A DNA stretch of 64,000 bases from Camarhynchus parvulus. Its lineage: Eukaryota; Chordata; Aves; Passeriformes; Thraupidae. The notes under the pieces were generated by a model, which was given only the letters and a program-made list of their open reading frames with translations, was not told the origin of the DNA and ran no database searches. Below, in pieces: positions 41,901-55,629 of this stretch. The stretch lies in assembly GCF_901933205.1 (NCBI RefSeq), contig NC_044572.1, positions 93,624,465 to 93,688,464 on the forward strand, read 5' to 3'. Positions within the stretch are counted from its first letter, which is position 1. Each line of letters starts with the position of its first letter. The translations under genes and the position numbers were made by a program.

Positions 41901-44900
41901 AATTATCTGGATTGCTTCTAAATTGTATAATACTGCTTCTCTACTTCTGAAATACACTAAAATTTTTTAAAAGGGGAGACTAGGAAATTAAAGAGACTCA
42001 TGAAAATTTCATAGGTTCCACTGTCAAATTCTCCTACTTTTATACATTGAAAGTCCAACCATTTATCTTGAGAGCCTTACTATCAGAATATCTTCCTCCC
42101 CAATATTTATCAAGGTCATCAGTGACCAAGGTTTTGTTAACAAATGTGGGCATGCACAGACACACAACACAAACTCATTTTGCAAAGGCAAGAAGTTAAT
42201 TTTCACTGTATGTTTAAGATAGGGAGTTGCTGTCTCAGTTTGATATGAAAGATACAGAGTATTTTGCTCAAAATTACAGCTATTCCTTTTTTTCCCCGCA
42301 GCACAATGAAGTTTCAATGAGTCAGTTTATCTGTGTAGATTGGTTTATGAATTGCATTAATTAATAACTGCATTCTTTGAAAAATGTAACCAGCTCTTTA
42401 GCATCTGTCCCAGTCTTTTCTCTGTCTCAAATGACACTAAAAAAGGAATAAAGCACACTTTTATCAGGAATGCTACTTCACTACAGGAAGGTAAATGACA
42501 ATTTGAAGCCTCTGAACACTGATTGCAATTGCTCCCCATCAAAAATAAAAAGTGGTTGTTGGGGTCAAAATCCCCAAATTGCCAGTGATGTTTAAGTATT
42601 TCATCTTTAAATATCAGCTGAACTAGTCAATAATTTAAAAGTTACCCATAACACTTCTGCCTTGACTGCACTGCACAGTAGAGAAAAGTAAAGATGATGA
42701 CACAAGGGGAAACAGAGCACATCACCTGACTCATTCACACCCCATCTTAAATATGGTGAGGCCTAATTAACAATACCTTAGATATAAACTAAAGGAAATA
42801 TTCTTAAAGTACCACATAGTGAATTGAAGTAATATGCAAAAGTTGCTGCTGAAAAAACACAATGCTTGAGTAAGCTGTCCACAGAAAACTGACATATTTT
42901 TCTTTGGGCTTAGATATCTATATGAAACTTTGGAATTTCAAGCAACTAAATCTTTCTAGGAAAAACACCAAGGAAGAAAAAGCTATATTTGAGCATATTA
43001 TGTATTAGTTATATAAATTACAGCTTTAAACAGCTGTGATTTGGTATTTACTCTAAAGTCAACAAATAATTTTAAAGTTGCAATTACGAGAAATCTAAAC
43101 TTACCACATAAGTAATATGCAGTTTATTTACCAAAAAGAATTGCCTATATATATATAACTACATACATCCACACGGGAGTGGGACCTTTTCCTTTCTGCC
43201 TGCCGTATTTTGACCCCAGAACAGGGAAAGAGGGATAAGGCAGAGTCTTTACACAATACTCCAGAGAGTTATTGCTGCTCTTTCCTTCCTTAAGCAAAAG
43301 GAAGGGCTGGGATGGATATTGCAGTTCTTACGAGTGCTTCTTGAGAAAAAGATACTGCAAGGGAAAATATGCTGACATTCCTGGCTGTACCAAAAACCAA
43401 AATCTGACTTTTAAGATGAATTACAGGTTAAATAATCAGCATTTTAAAATGTGTACTTAGCACTGTGGATAAATCTTATCCTGAAGATGATACATTTCAA
43501 AATTCTAATAAAAGATGATATCTGAGATATAAAAATGAACAATAAAATCACACATTTTACCCTACAAAAACAATAAAAACTAACTGCTCTGTAACATTTC
43601 AGTCAATAAAGCAATGCAATTGAATTTATAACTTTGGTAAGGAGGCTCAAGAAAAACTAAATAAACTATTTCATGAAGTATTATAGCAAGAAATACTTGA
43701 AGAAAACTGTGGATAAATATAAATGCAATTGATTAACTAAAGAAAATAATGACAAAGAATTAAATGCCAGGGCATACCTTTACAGATCTGTGAGGGCAGT
43801 CACATTATTTACCAAACAGCAAGGTATCCCCATGCCCAGTATGGGCAGAAGGGGAGAACACAGACAGGGGTCTGTGTTTCTCTGCTTACAAGACACAGAG
43901 TGTTCAGGCTTTTAAGCAGTGAGCAGGATTGTGTGGGGTTGGAAAGACTTCTGTCCATCTCCCACTCCACACCAGCTCAAATACCTCTGACCATGGCAGC
44001 ATTCCAGAGGTGCTCCAGTGCATTTCCATGCTCACAGCAGAGCTCCACCACCAGTCCTTGAGGAAACACCGTGCTACTTCATGGGTTTTGTAAATAGTGA
44101 TACAGTGATTTCAATAACACTGTTTTGGTTTTACACTCTGACTTAGATCTGAAATACAATGCAGTAATTTCTGGCTCACGTCGACTTTTTTTGGTGAAAC
44201 ATAAGCAAATACTACCTTTTGTTGCAGACACTCAGTGATTCTGCAGCACTAGTGGTAGCACATACACAGTGCAGATAAAGTGGTGTTTACAGCAGCATTA
44301 CCACAGATGAATTCTAATCTCAGTCCTAACCCTAACCTGATGGAGCATTTCTTATCCTGTACTTGAAGATCAGTCACAAAGCCTCTTGAGTACAAATTGG
44401 AATTATAAGTAATTTCAGGCCTCCTTATTTTCCTTACCATTTCACATAGACACAAGGAGGGCACATAAGCCCATGTAATCATTCAGTGAGTTGTGGACTC
44501 AAAATATCTCTTTTCTTCTTTATCCTTTAGTTCTATATTGAATTTGGACAAATCTTACAATAAATTTATTTTATTTACTCAATGAATGATGTTTTAAGGC
44601 AATGTGGTCTTCTTATGGTTAAGCAATGCAAAATAAATATATGGCTTCAATTCTGTATTGCTGGGTACTAAAAATTAATTACATTATGATGTAAGTAATA
44701 ATTCCACAAAATCATTGTTAAAATCAGCTAACAATATTTCAATCATTATGTATGGTAATAACCAATTTGGGGGTGAAGGTGCTAGAAAGTATAAAAAATA
44801 GTTCATAGCAGCGACATTTAATTTAAAAAGGTAAAAAAAAAAGAAATCAAGTGTTTGAAAAACCTTCTGTCACTAAGCTGACATGCAGAGCTGTAGCGTG

Positions 44901-46619
44901 GAAGTCACTTACAGACACCACACAGCCACAAGGTTGTTGGCACTTGGCTTTACCAAAAATTAAAACCATGAGACAAAGGGGTAGAAGGGATGTAAAATGC
45001 AGCCAGTGCGTGCCACTGCTGAGTGCGTGCCTTTCATAGCCATAATTTAAAGAGATCAGAAGGGGGAAAAATGAAGCCCAATAAAAATGGAAAATGTTAG
45101 ATTAATGACACAGTCATTAAAATAAAAAAGGTGGAGTTATAAGAGGAACGACTCTTATTTGAATTATTGAAATTAAACAAGTTATTGTAACAATCATTCT
45201 AAAAATCACATTTTACTAAGTTCAAGGAAGGAAGGAAAAAAATAGAAATCTTCATGGGAATATTTCAAATTGTCAGTGGCTTTAAAAAAGTGATTTAAGA
45301 TTTTCTCTTGTATCTTCTCTTTCAATTTTAGAATTTTAGTTGCCATATATTATAATGGTATTTTAGCTATAAAAGTAGTTTTCCACTCACTGTTCTCTTG
45401 CCTTTCAAGGAGACAAACAGTTTTTCTTTCCTCTAAATGAGCACAATAAAATGGGTAAGCTGTCTGGGGAAAAAGAACCCAGACAAACTGGTGGTATAAA
45501 GCTCAACAGAAAAATGTGGTACAGAGAAGAGGCCATCTAAAGCATGTTTACTGTATGCCATGTAATTTATTCTACCAGTCATGTTAGAATAAGAGTTTCT
45601 CACTGCTGAATTATCATTAGGTTTTGTTCAAAAACAAACCCATTGTAACTGCTGAGACTGTACCTTAAAGAAAGTGTGGGAGAAAATCTGCATGCAAAAC
45701 TGTACCATGAAAATAATAATTATGTAATAAATACTTAAACAAGGATTCTAAAAATCAGGGGCTACATCCTGCTAAAATTCCCTACAAACCTGCTTCTATA
45801 AGCTCTATGCATGTCTGTATGCATTTTAGTAGACTAATTTTCAGCACTTCAGTAAGCATTCTCCTATCTTCTTGGAAACCTTCCTGATGTATCAATTGAA
45901 CTATCAGTTATGAAAAGATTGATATCAAGAGTCATCTAAATGAAAAATAGAATAAAAATGCAAACTATAGATGCATTTAGAAGAACCAAAGCTTCACAAG
46001 ATTTTCCTCTCCCTAGTTGATGTAGGCAAACCAACAGATTGTCTTTCTGTCAGGCAAACCCTGATGGAGATAAATGTAAAGGCTGGAGTGCATGCCTAAT
46101 TTTTACACACAAGCTGCAACCAGACCATGGATTTATGCTTCAAGGCAACCAGATTTCTCCTTGTGTACTCTTACAAACTGCTGTTGCACTCAGTCCATCT
46201 TGTTTAAATGCCTTTAAAACCACACACAGGCTCTGCCCCCCCTCCACTCCTACTAATTATATACTTTTTGTTTGAAGAAGCAAGCCCTTTATTGCTCATA
46301 ATTTTAGCTATCACTTGCTTGGGCACCTTCTACAGATCAATAGCACATAGTTAAGTGGATGAAAAGGCTAAATGTGATTGTCATTTGCAATTCAAGGTTC
46401 CGTGTTCCCCCCACATACACCCCCAACACCTTAAACTTTTAAGCGCTGAGCTTGGATTTAATTTTAGAGCACTGAATTCCTGTTGCAGGTATACAGTAGC
46501 TGTACATTCAAAACCTTTTGTCTTAAATTAAATATCTGTCATTTTTTAAGGCCAGAATACTGGCCTAGGTTATAATAAAAACTAGCATCCAACCTGCAAT
46601 TTTACAGATTCCATTGCTG
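32901..46619. other. Intronic sequence, with a few GC-richer unidentified patches
   Basis: About 13.7 kb of AT-rich sequence. GC-richer patches at roughly 41030-41350, 41650-41800 and 43830-44070 may be old retroelement debris, but none shows a hallmark that I can name. An inverted repeat lies at 40202-40266 and a short (TA)n run at about 43147-43160. The short open frames have no recognisable domains. Confidence 0.45.
40202..40266. repeat. Inverted repeat with 12-bp arms
   Basis: ATCTGAGAAAGC at 40202-40213 is the exact reverse complement of GCTTTCTCAGAT at 40255-40266, separated by 41 bp. Confidence 0.8.
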
Positions 46620-46760
46620 GTGGCCATACATCTTTGATGGCAAAACTACATTGGTTGTAGCGCCATAAAATCAATAAATATTAACCTTTTCTGACACTTT
46701 CTGCACGGATGCTTTATCAGTCGCTGTCAGGTGATAGAACAGTCAGTGATGTACTGTATT
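46620..46760. promoter_or_regulatory. Candidate conserved noncoding element with HOX/TCF/MEIS-type motifs
   Basis: A compact non-repetitive stretch holds CTTTGATG at 46632-46639 (TCF/LEF consensus), GCCATAAA at 46662-46669 (CDX or posterior HOX type) and CTGTCA at 46724-46729 (MEIS/TGIF) overlapping CAGGTG at 46728-46733 (E-box). CpGs are kept at cgcc, cacgga and gtcgct. Function is inferred from motif clustering only. Confidence 0.3.
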
Positions 46761-49700
46761 TTTCGGCTCAGAACCAAAACCAAACTAAGAAATCAATGTA
46801 GATTAACAAGCCTTTAAATACAAAAATCGGCAATGAAATTTTGGTTCTATACAATAAAAATTAAAATCACAATACTGCAGAACCATAAATCTATTACTAA
46901 TATTTCTAAAAATATGTGAAATATAAATACACTATTTCTTATGGAAAATTAATCACAATGAAGTGAAATCAGTTTTATATTTCATGACTGACTTACCTAT
47001 TACAGCTTATAAAATAAAAAATTTACCCAATAATACAAACACTGTATCTCAGTATTCTTATTAGAAACTCAGAGTTCCTGGTTTGCTGAGAGATTCAGCT
47101 CAATACACTTAAAACTCAATTTCTAAACAATGCAAACAAAAAAATAAAAGTTTACTGGAAAGTGAAAAGACATCCTTTAAGTTATCTCCCACCTCATATA
47201 ACTGTAACAATAACCACGTTTAGATGCTCCTAAGCATCTTAGAAGCCTAAGGCCTTTAATTATTGGAAAACATCTTGCTGTGTACAATCCATACTGTAGC
47301 AGGGTACAGATTGAAAACTTGGATTGGTTCTACTTCTCTCTGTCCTAAACACTGCAATTTCTTCTAGATAACACTGTACTTGTTTACCAGAGCATTAGAA
47401 ATTATGTTTACTTCTGTGTAATTCATGTTAATTTCTTTATTAAAATATGAGCTCGTCAGATAGCATGGCCTTTCCAAAACACTTCAGACTTCTTAAAAGC
47501 TACCACGAATCTTGAAAGCTTATGACATGTTCTATAATTTCTTCAAACATGGAATCTGGTAGTAATTTCTTGGACAACAATGGCTATATGGGTATATTTA
47601 TAGTCAGAAAATCCTGAAAAATAAGGACTGTAATTTGGCTTTATTCATCCTATATAGCCAAAGCCTATTAGAACTTATCAGTAGTTTTTAAATCTGTTAT
47701 CAAGTATCTTTATAACAATGCAGGTGGAGCATTGGTGTAAAGGCAACAATTACCTTCTTTTCAAAGTAAGAGATAGTACCTGAAACACTAAAGTAAATTA
47801 GTAAAACCTACTGAAAATACAGAATTACTGTTCCACCAAATTTAGACATATATACGCCCAGTGAAATCAGTAGCAAGTACACAACAGTATTTGGAGAAAG
47901 AGGGAACTGCTTTGGGAAATGCAATATAATGCTATGGTATGCAAATGAAACATAAATTCAAAAGCACTAAAAGATTTATCAACATAAACTTTATATTTTA
48001 AACTGAAGTACAACTTTAAATTTGCTGTTTCTTTCTATAACATCTGCAATTCTAGATTAGCAAAGAAAGAGACCTACTTCTGCCAATCAGCATCAGGGGC
48101 AATCAAATTGCAAATTCTACAATGATTTCTTTAAAAAAAACACTGGCAAAAATAACTTTAATCAGCTCAGTTTATCTGTTAATGCTAATATAGAAAGGAT
48201 CTGCATTTATTTTGAAAATCATCCATAAGAAAAGAAATAAAGAAAAAGAAAAGCTGTGAATTTAAGAAAGGATGAATTCTAGAAGTTGATAAAATTTAAA
48301 AATAATTTGAAAAAATCATTATGCCTAAAATTCTCTCATGTCACAATGTGGACATCTCCTTATAGCTTACTTCTGCATAGCAGAATCACCACAGAGAGAT
48401 GGCACTGACATTGCAAAGTGCATCATCTTTAGTTTGGGAGCCACTTGTGCACCTGCGCAGCCACCTTTTGAGACTCACTTCATAGCAGAGTCTGAGTTGC
48501 CTTACATAAAAGCATCACCCCAAAATCAATCCTTTTTCTCCCAGTTTTTGGTGACAAGGTGGCAGCAAAATCAAAGCACTTTCAGAATCAGGAGGTCTAG
48601 GTTCTCCACCAAAGTGTCATTTGCTCTCTCTGCTTTTCCAAGATTCTCAGGAGGCCTATGATGGTTATACCAAGTTATAACCATTTACTCTGTGTCCCTG
48701 AGTACTTGGCCAATATCCCAAACCTGACAATATCTTCCTGCAATTGGAGTTGACTGTTGCATACCAGTCATCAGACATGACAATAGCCTTATTTATCAGA
48801 AATGCTCTATTTTTTCGTTAATTTTAGAATGATTGCGTTTTATAATTTTAAAACTGATATCTCAAGACATTATAAGAAATAAATGCAATCAGTTGGTCAC
48901 TTAAATAGCTCAAAGGTTTGCAGGAAACAGCATATGCAACAAAATAGCCCCCACAACTACAACAGAGAACAGAGGATTGTGTTCCGATCTTAGCCCTCTT
49001 GATCTGTACTACAAGTAGGGCTCTGCTGAATTACAGATAACTGAGATTTCATTACTTTCATATGCTGATAAACCTCTAACTTCACATTTTAGTATTTTTG
49101 TTTGAGTGGATAGAAGAACACAAACGGCTCAGCAAATTTTACTGACAATTTTGAAAGTAGCTGAATTGCTCAGGGGAAGGTGGACTACAAAAGAAAGGGT
49201 CAACAACAATTAATAGAACACTGAATACTATTGTAACAGTAAGGATTTGTAGATAAATCCTTACCAGACGAGGCTAACTTGAGTTGACTAGAAGCAGCTT
49301 TATCCCACGGGCACTTTGTGGTGGTGACATGCACTAATATGTGAGGACTCCAAATGTTTCACCATGGTTTTTCCTTTTTAATTTTACATTACTCTAACAT
49401 TCCAGAAACTACTAAAACTATTTTACCGAGTGCACAATTGGTTGTTTAATACTCCTATCCTAACTTCAAATCTTAAAAAAAAGAGTTCTGAATTTCAGAT
49501 ACACCAAATCCAAAACCAATGTTACATTAAAAATATTTGCCTAAAACCTTTCAGTATATCTTGAGATAACTTGATAATCAGTTTTGACTTTCTTTGCTAT
49601 CAATAGATGCTTTCATTTTATGTTTCCTCTAGATACTATTACTTCAAAGTAGGCAAATTCTTTTACATCTCATAAAACCTGTTTTCTGAGAACCGTTATC

Positions 49701-51281
49701 TGCTATTAGTTCCCAGACTGATTAAGAACTACCATTTTGGCAACATCTAAAAGAAGTAGGAGCATAGTTTAGCATGTAGTATGGTAGCTATCTCAATGAT
49801 TCTTTGTAAGAATCATCTATCATTCCAAACACTTACAGGGCAATCCACTATTTTAACTATAGGAAAACTACTAATAAAAACCTCTTCCATTAACAATATT
49901 CTAAGTTTCTGAAATGTTATTTAAGCAGGCATTGTGACAATCAGGATCTGATCTTATTTAAATACCAGAGAAGTCCTTTTAGCTATACACCTGTCCAGCA
50001 AGTCTGTTTTTGGAGGTCAGAGACCTCCTCTACTTTCCAAAGCCGAGGAACCAGAATTGCACCCACTTAAACCAGCAGTACCTTTCATCCAGACATTTGG
50101 AATCTGAACCAGTGATCTGAATTGTCTGTTGCCCAAAGCTTTTACTAATGCTCAAATTCCTATGCAATTTATATGAAAATTGCAGTCACTTTAAGGTCTC
50201 TTTTTACTATCAGAGAAAATTATATGAAAATCATATTGTAATGACTCAGAGAATGAAAACATCTGTATTAAATCTGCAGTGGTTACTTAAGTACAAACCA
50301 TTTCTTTGATGTGAGATATTGATGAGCGCATACTCATTCCAATAAATGCAAGACATGCGCAAAATATCTTAAATTCAGAAGACGTACTAAGAAAAAGGGG
50401 TTCCCCACTAACTGGCCAGCTGGGAGTTAAGAGGTATGATATCTGCCTCCATGGCTTTTTGACATGACACAAGAATTATAGACAGCCAACATGCAGTGTA
50501 TTTATATGAGATATAGTTTCATATTATGCTCTTATATGTTCACCAAGAAAGTGAAGCAATCTTTCTTCTGTGAGACTCCTACCTATCTTCATTTCCTTTA
50601 GTGCAAACAGTTATAGACAAGCTCCTCTCTGAACTGATAATTTTTTAGAGGTCATTCAGCCCATAATTTCAGGTCCTAGTCACTATCCTGATGGTCCTTC
50701 TTAGGAAATTGGACCCAGTGGGAACGTTTTTTCCTTCTGCTTAGTCTATGGGTCAGCATTTTCCTTCCCTTGTACTTCTTAATTCCCTTAAGTGGCAATT
50801 ATTTAAGGTAGAGTTAGAGAAGGTGCAATCTACATTCATCCAATAAAACCTAAATATTAAAAAGGACAGAAAAATCCAGCATGGTTACTAAGGATATATG
50901 GGAGAGCATTTAGCATTTGAAAGGTACCAAAGATCTGGTAAATGAAAAGATGGAAAAAATTATGAAGAACTATTGGAAGTAAAATAGAAATTAGAAGTAC
51001 AAAAGAACATGAGTATCAGACAGACAAGGCATCCTACTTAGAAAGGTCAAGACTCAAGATGCCATGTCAAGAAATTAATGGAAAGTCAGTGCAGCACAGA
51101 TTGGATTAATGAAAGCAAACAAAAAGAAAGTCCAGAAGAAATTTTAAAAATCAGCATGGAATTGCAATGATTTGTGATTCATTGGAGCAATTATTGCTGA
51201 GGGCTCTTCTCTTCACTCATGATCCAAAGTAGTAAAGCACCAAGCACAGAACTAACACTGTGCTTCAATCCCTCATACCTA
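46761..51281. other. Intronic sequence, nothing firm recognised
   Basis: AT-rich. About 48340-48720 is GC-richer and carries a 107-codon plus-strand frame with no recognisable domain. A 9-bp stem (ATGGTTATA / TATAACCAT) sits at 48661-48684. Confidence 0.45.
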
Positions 51282-51837
51282 TGTTCTGGCTTTGGCTCAG
51301 GTATTTAATTAATTTACTTCACAGTTGCTGGTATGTGTTGGATTTGAGCTGGAAACCTTGCCATAGGGATGATTTTGCTAGTCCTGAGCAGCGTTTGCAC
51401 CAAGTCAAAGCCTTTTCTGCTCCCCACTCCACCAGCGAGGGAACTGGGGGTACACAAGGAGTTGGGAGGGGACACAGCCAGGACAGCTGACCCAAGTGAC
51501 CAAAGGGCCATTCCATTCAACATGGCATCATTCTCAGCATGTAAAGTGGAGGGGTAAAGAAGCAAAGGGGGGGATGATTGGAATACTGGTATCTGTCTTC
51601 CCAAGCCACCATTACATGCCATGGAGCCCAGCTTTCCTGTAGATAACACCTGCCAGGCCACGTGCCATGATGAATTAATTCCTTGTGTTGCTTTACCTAA
51701 TAAACTGCCTTTATCTCAGCCTAAGAGCTCTCTCAATTTTGAGACTGAGATTCAATCTTCTGATTCCCATCATCCCTCCATTGGTGGGAATGAGTGATTG
51801 GGGCGTGGCACTTCGTTGATAGCTGTAAACCACAACA
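51282..51837 (+). mobile_element. Solo LTR of an endogenous retrovirus (avian ERVK-like family)
   Basis: The element runs from TGTTCTGG to CCACAACA, termini that are inverted complements at 7 of 8 positions and give the canonical TG...CA ends. Inside are segments I know from a widespread neoavian LTR family: cacaaggagttgggagggg, acacagccaggacagctgac, gaccaaagggccattcc, gtcttcccaag and ctttatctcagcc. A polyadenylation signal AATAAA lies at 51699-51704. Length is 556 bp in plus orientation. No internal retroviral sequence adjoins it, so it is solo. The 6 bp on each side do not match, so no target-site duplication is visible. The assignment to ERVK rather than another class is from memory. It is antisense to the host gene. 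Confidence 0.85.
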
Positions 51838-54800
51838 TCAGCACTTTTCTGATTCTGAAATTTGCTATTATTTGTGCAGTAATGAAGCTATGACTAACAA
51901 GCAGGTAATTCTGTGTAACTTATAAAAAAATCTAAAACTCAGACAAAGACTTGCAAGCAGATACAAATACTAATAATTTAAGCTATTTATCAATAATAAT
52001 TTCAGTGCAGGTTGTTGGGACACCAGTAACGTCTCACAGGAAGAAAAAGCATGAAGTGTCCCCTAAGTAATGCACAGCCACAGAGAAAGCCACCAAGAGG
52101 TGGTGGCATTTTGTAGGCAAAATACACTCTGCTATGGTTATTTGAAATAGAGTGCCCATAGGTCTTTGAAGCACTGTTAGTTCAACTCTGCAACTGATGA
52201 AATAATTAGTTCATAATGAAGACAGCACAGTTGAGAAAATATGTTATTTAAGTTTATTTAGAGATATTTATTATTTATATTTCTGTTTGAATTAAATTTT
52301 TGAAAAATTACTTCTATCACAGACTAGGAATATATAATTATTTTCAATACAGTTGAAATATATAAGTTATTTAATAAGTTTTATCTACTAAATATATTAA
52401 AAATTTATCACACATTTAAAAAAAATTCATTTCGTTCTTCAAGTTGTGTCTTATATTGTGCTTTATATTTACTTTAATGAAAATTAAAATATAAGACCTT
52501 TATATTTCTTAGAATTCCAGTATAACTTCCCTAGATGATAGACTAAGAGATCTAGACTTAAAAAAGTATAATAGGAAAGCAATTTAAATGTTCAGAGTAT
52601 AGGACAATCTCCACATAAAAATATCCTGAATTATTCCTAGGCACTATACATCTTTATTTTTTATTCCTCCTGTAAGATTATCACCTTTCTTTTTGTTTGT
52701 TGTAAAGTTTTCTTGATGACCTTGATATCACATTTTTGGTGCTTTTTTATGAATTTTAATATGTTGATATTCCAATACTAGTATTTCCTTTTATTATTTA
52801 CATTTGCCACAGACTATTATGCATATATATCTTCTAGCACAAATATATTTGCCTTTCTAGATGGCTGTCCTGTCTTAAGGGCTTTCTTCTGCTTCTGCAC
52901 TTAAATATTTCAGCCTTGCTTTAAAAGTTTTATGTTAGGATAGCCTATTTTTAGCTCCAAATAGGCAATAACGTGGCTCGTTCTTCATGAAGGATATTTT
53001 ATCTATTAATATAATGAAATAGTATCTTGGAGTAAGATTACCTTCTTTTCATTGGTGAACATGACATCCTTGCAGAGCCACCAGCCTTTATGGATACCAG
53101 CAGGGATCCAGCACGGGCAATGCAAGGGATTTGCAAGGCAGATGCTCATCCAAGGGTGCTTTAAGGCTTCAACAAAAATTCAGACCTGAAGATGGTTTCT
53201 CTACCATCCATGGTGGCACAGCTCCCATGCAGGCTCCCAGCCTGGTTCCCAACTTTGGGAACTGGAATGCCACAGAGAGAAACGACAGGAAAGGAGGTGC
53301 ACACCAACACCCAGATTAAATATTTAGATATGGGCAAAGAGATTAATCTGCTCAGGAACAATAGTTCACACCACAAAATTAAGTTGTCCTGTTACAAACT
53401 GGGATAGTTTTCAGAAAAGGAACAATGACTGCTAGGAGGGCCGTGGACAGAAGTGCACTGGAAAGAAAGCAGGATTGTGAATGCATGGTTCTGGTGCTCC
53501 ACACAATATGGAAACTCCTGTGCAATGGCCCTGCAGCTTATGGCACACAACAGGACACCTGTTATACCTCCACTGAGCAGAGGTATTGAGAAGTGTTCCA
53601 CACTTTGGTCTAGGCAGTATTTTCCTTTTCCTTTAAAACTATATTCTGAACATTTTTTTCTTCAGTGAGACTGATTGGCTTTCATTCTTATCTGAGAATA
53701 CCTTTCACTTAAAGGATGTAACTAATATTAACAGTGGTGGGTTTTGAATATTAGATGATGTAATATTTGCATCAAAATATTTCAACACCTCCTTTCATGT
53801 CACTCAGCAGGAATATATGCTGATTGTTCAGGAAAAGCAACTAAGGAACTATGAAAGGAGTCCCTATGCTCTTCAACAGCAGCAGAAAAAGCAATATCCT
53901 AGGGAAAAAAAAAACGACAAAGTACTTTCATGAAGTCAATTTTTTTTTCTACTTCACTTGTTACCGGGAAAGAACCAGCTTTGATGTCATGACCACCCAG
54001 ATAAATATCCTGGCTATGGAAGCTCTGCTAGGTATACAATGCCTTCTAAAAAAATGACAGTTCTAAAAAAAAATTACTTGGTTTTTTTTTAAACACAGAT
54101 TAATCCTTCCTGAAACACAATAATACATAATCTACATATGTTAAAAAGAACCTGGCTTTCTCCTTTACAAACAGAAAATCATTTATACTAGGTTTTTATT
54201 TCAAGCACACACTAAAATTATTATTCTTCACAAAAGAGGAAAGGGAGTGTCTGCCAATCAACATGACATGCTATTGAAAGACTGGTACTAATAGCTATGA
54301 CAAGAGCAAACCTGTTTGAAGCAGAGCTGCTGCTGCTTTTTTCTTTTTTTAAAGTATACCAGCCACCAAAAATAATGCTTTATCTGACTAGAAACCCAAG
54401 CAATATTCCATTGCTGTAAAATCTTGCACCTGATTTCTAGCAATGATAATTTTAATATTGCTTCAAATGACAGCATTTAAATGTTTTATTTAAACAGCGA
54501 TAAAGACTAAGAACATTAACTATTAAAAAAAAAGTTAAATACTCTTGCAAACAAAACTGTGTATCTATTCTTCGGAGGTTTTACATCAGATATGAATTAC
54601 AAGTTTGTATAAGTACTCAACTGACTTGTATTTCCATTGCTGCATTGATAAATAGCATTTTCTGATTTTATATTTTTTATTTTGATAAATTTAGATTAAA
54701 TTTGGATTAAATTTGTATTTTGATAAAATTTGATAAATTTTAATAGAGAGTGTTAGAGCAAACAGGCTTTTATTATTTCATTTTTCCTATTTTTTAACTC

Positions 54801-55629
54801 TATATTTTCTATTAAAGAATCAAAAAGACACAAAAGGAAGGAGTAGCAAAAAATATTTAGAAGTAAAAAAGCACTAGGATACTAATATAATTGCTATATT
54901 ATCAGGTTCTGTGCGTCCAATTCACATTCTGAATAAGTCTGCAGTTTCCACTTGGTAATACAGTTATACCTTGATAAAATCACATAATAGATCACACCAT
55001 AACTTTTAGCAATCAATTTTTTCTCTTAATAATTTGATAAATGTAGCTGTCAAGTGGGATAAAGATCACAATTTTATTTGGGATTAACTATTTGAACTTT
55101 CAGAATTCCATTCATGAATATTGCAACTGTTACAACTGATAGGATCACAATTTTGTCCCCTGCTGATGATGCAATCATGCTGCAGGTTGCTGGTACAGCC
55201 CTGCTTCTCAAAAGCCAAAGAAACTGAAAGAGAAATGTGTGGAAAGCACAGCCTTTTGAAAAGTGCACTTAAAGTTTGCAAAAACACTTTTCAAACATAT
55301 ATAAAAGAACAGACAATAACACAGTAAGGGAACTGCCAGGGAAAGAGCAGGATTTTATACAGATTCTTTAAACACATTAAACAAATAAATAAACGCATGT
55401 TACAAGATATTTTATCAGGGATTTACTGACATACCAGAAACAAACAGTTTAAGTGAGTGTATTTCCACTTCAGGCTCAAAGAAAGTAAGAATTTAGCACT
55501 GATGATGTGAATGTTGCCTCCCTGAGAAAGAACACTTTGGGGGACTTACCTGTCTCCTCAGCTATTCCACTGCTATCACAACATACAAACAGATTCACAA
55601 ACACAGCCCTTAACAGGAGGCTGTGGATT
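51838..55629. other. Intronic sequence, very AT-rich, with one unidentified GC-richer patch
   Basis: About 52240-52500 is extremely AT-rich. About 53060-53620 is GC-richer and supports several short overlapping frames on both strands. It resembles retroelement or transcript-derived sequence, but I cannot identify it. About 54670-54744 holds a degenerate AT-rich tandem repeat. Confidence 0.45.
54670..54744. repeat. Degenerate AT-rich tandem repeat
   Basis: Repeated units of the type GATTAAATTT and GATAAATTT recur with small length changes, for example tagattaaatttggattaaa and then tgataaaatttgataaattt. This looks like slippage-derived low-complexity DNA. Confidence 0.7.

Noticed and set aside
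43830..44070. ggggttggaaagac resembling a reverse CR1 3' end
   Set aside because: The flanking sequence does not continue the CR1 pattern, so one short match is not enough.
44325..44337. CCTAACCCTAACC resembling telomere repeat
   Set aside because: Only about two units; this is expected by chance and does not support an interstitial telomere.
50012..50028. GGAGGTC-AGA-GACCTCC mini-hairpin
   Set aside because: A 7-bp stem with a 3-nt loop is common by chance in 64 kb, and no T-run or RNA context supports a function.
51314..51661. 115-codon minus-strand frame and its overlapping frames
   Set aside because: They lie entirely inside the solo LTR and are antisense to it.
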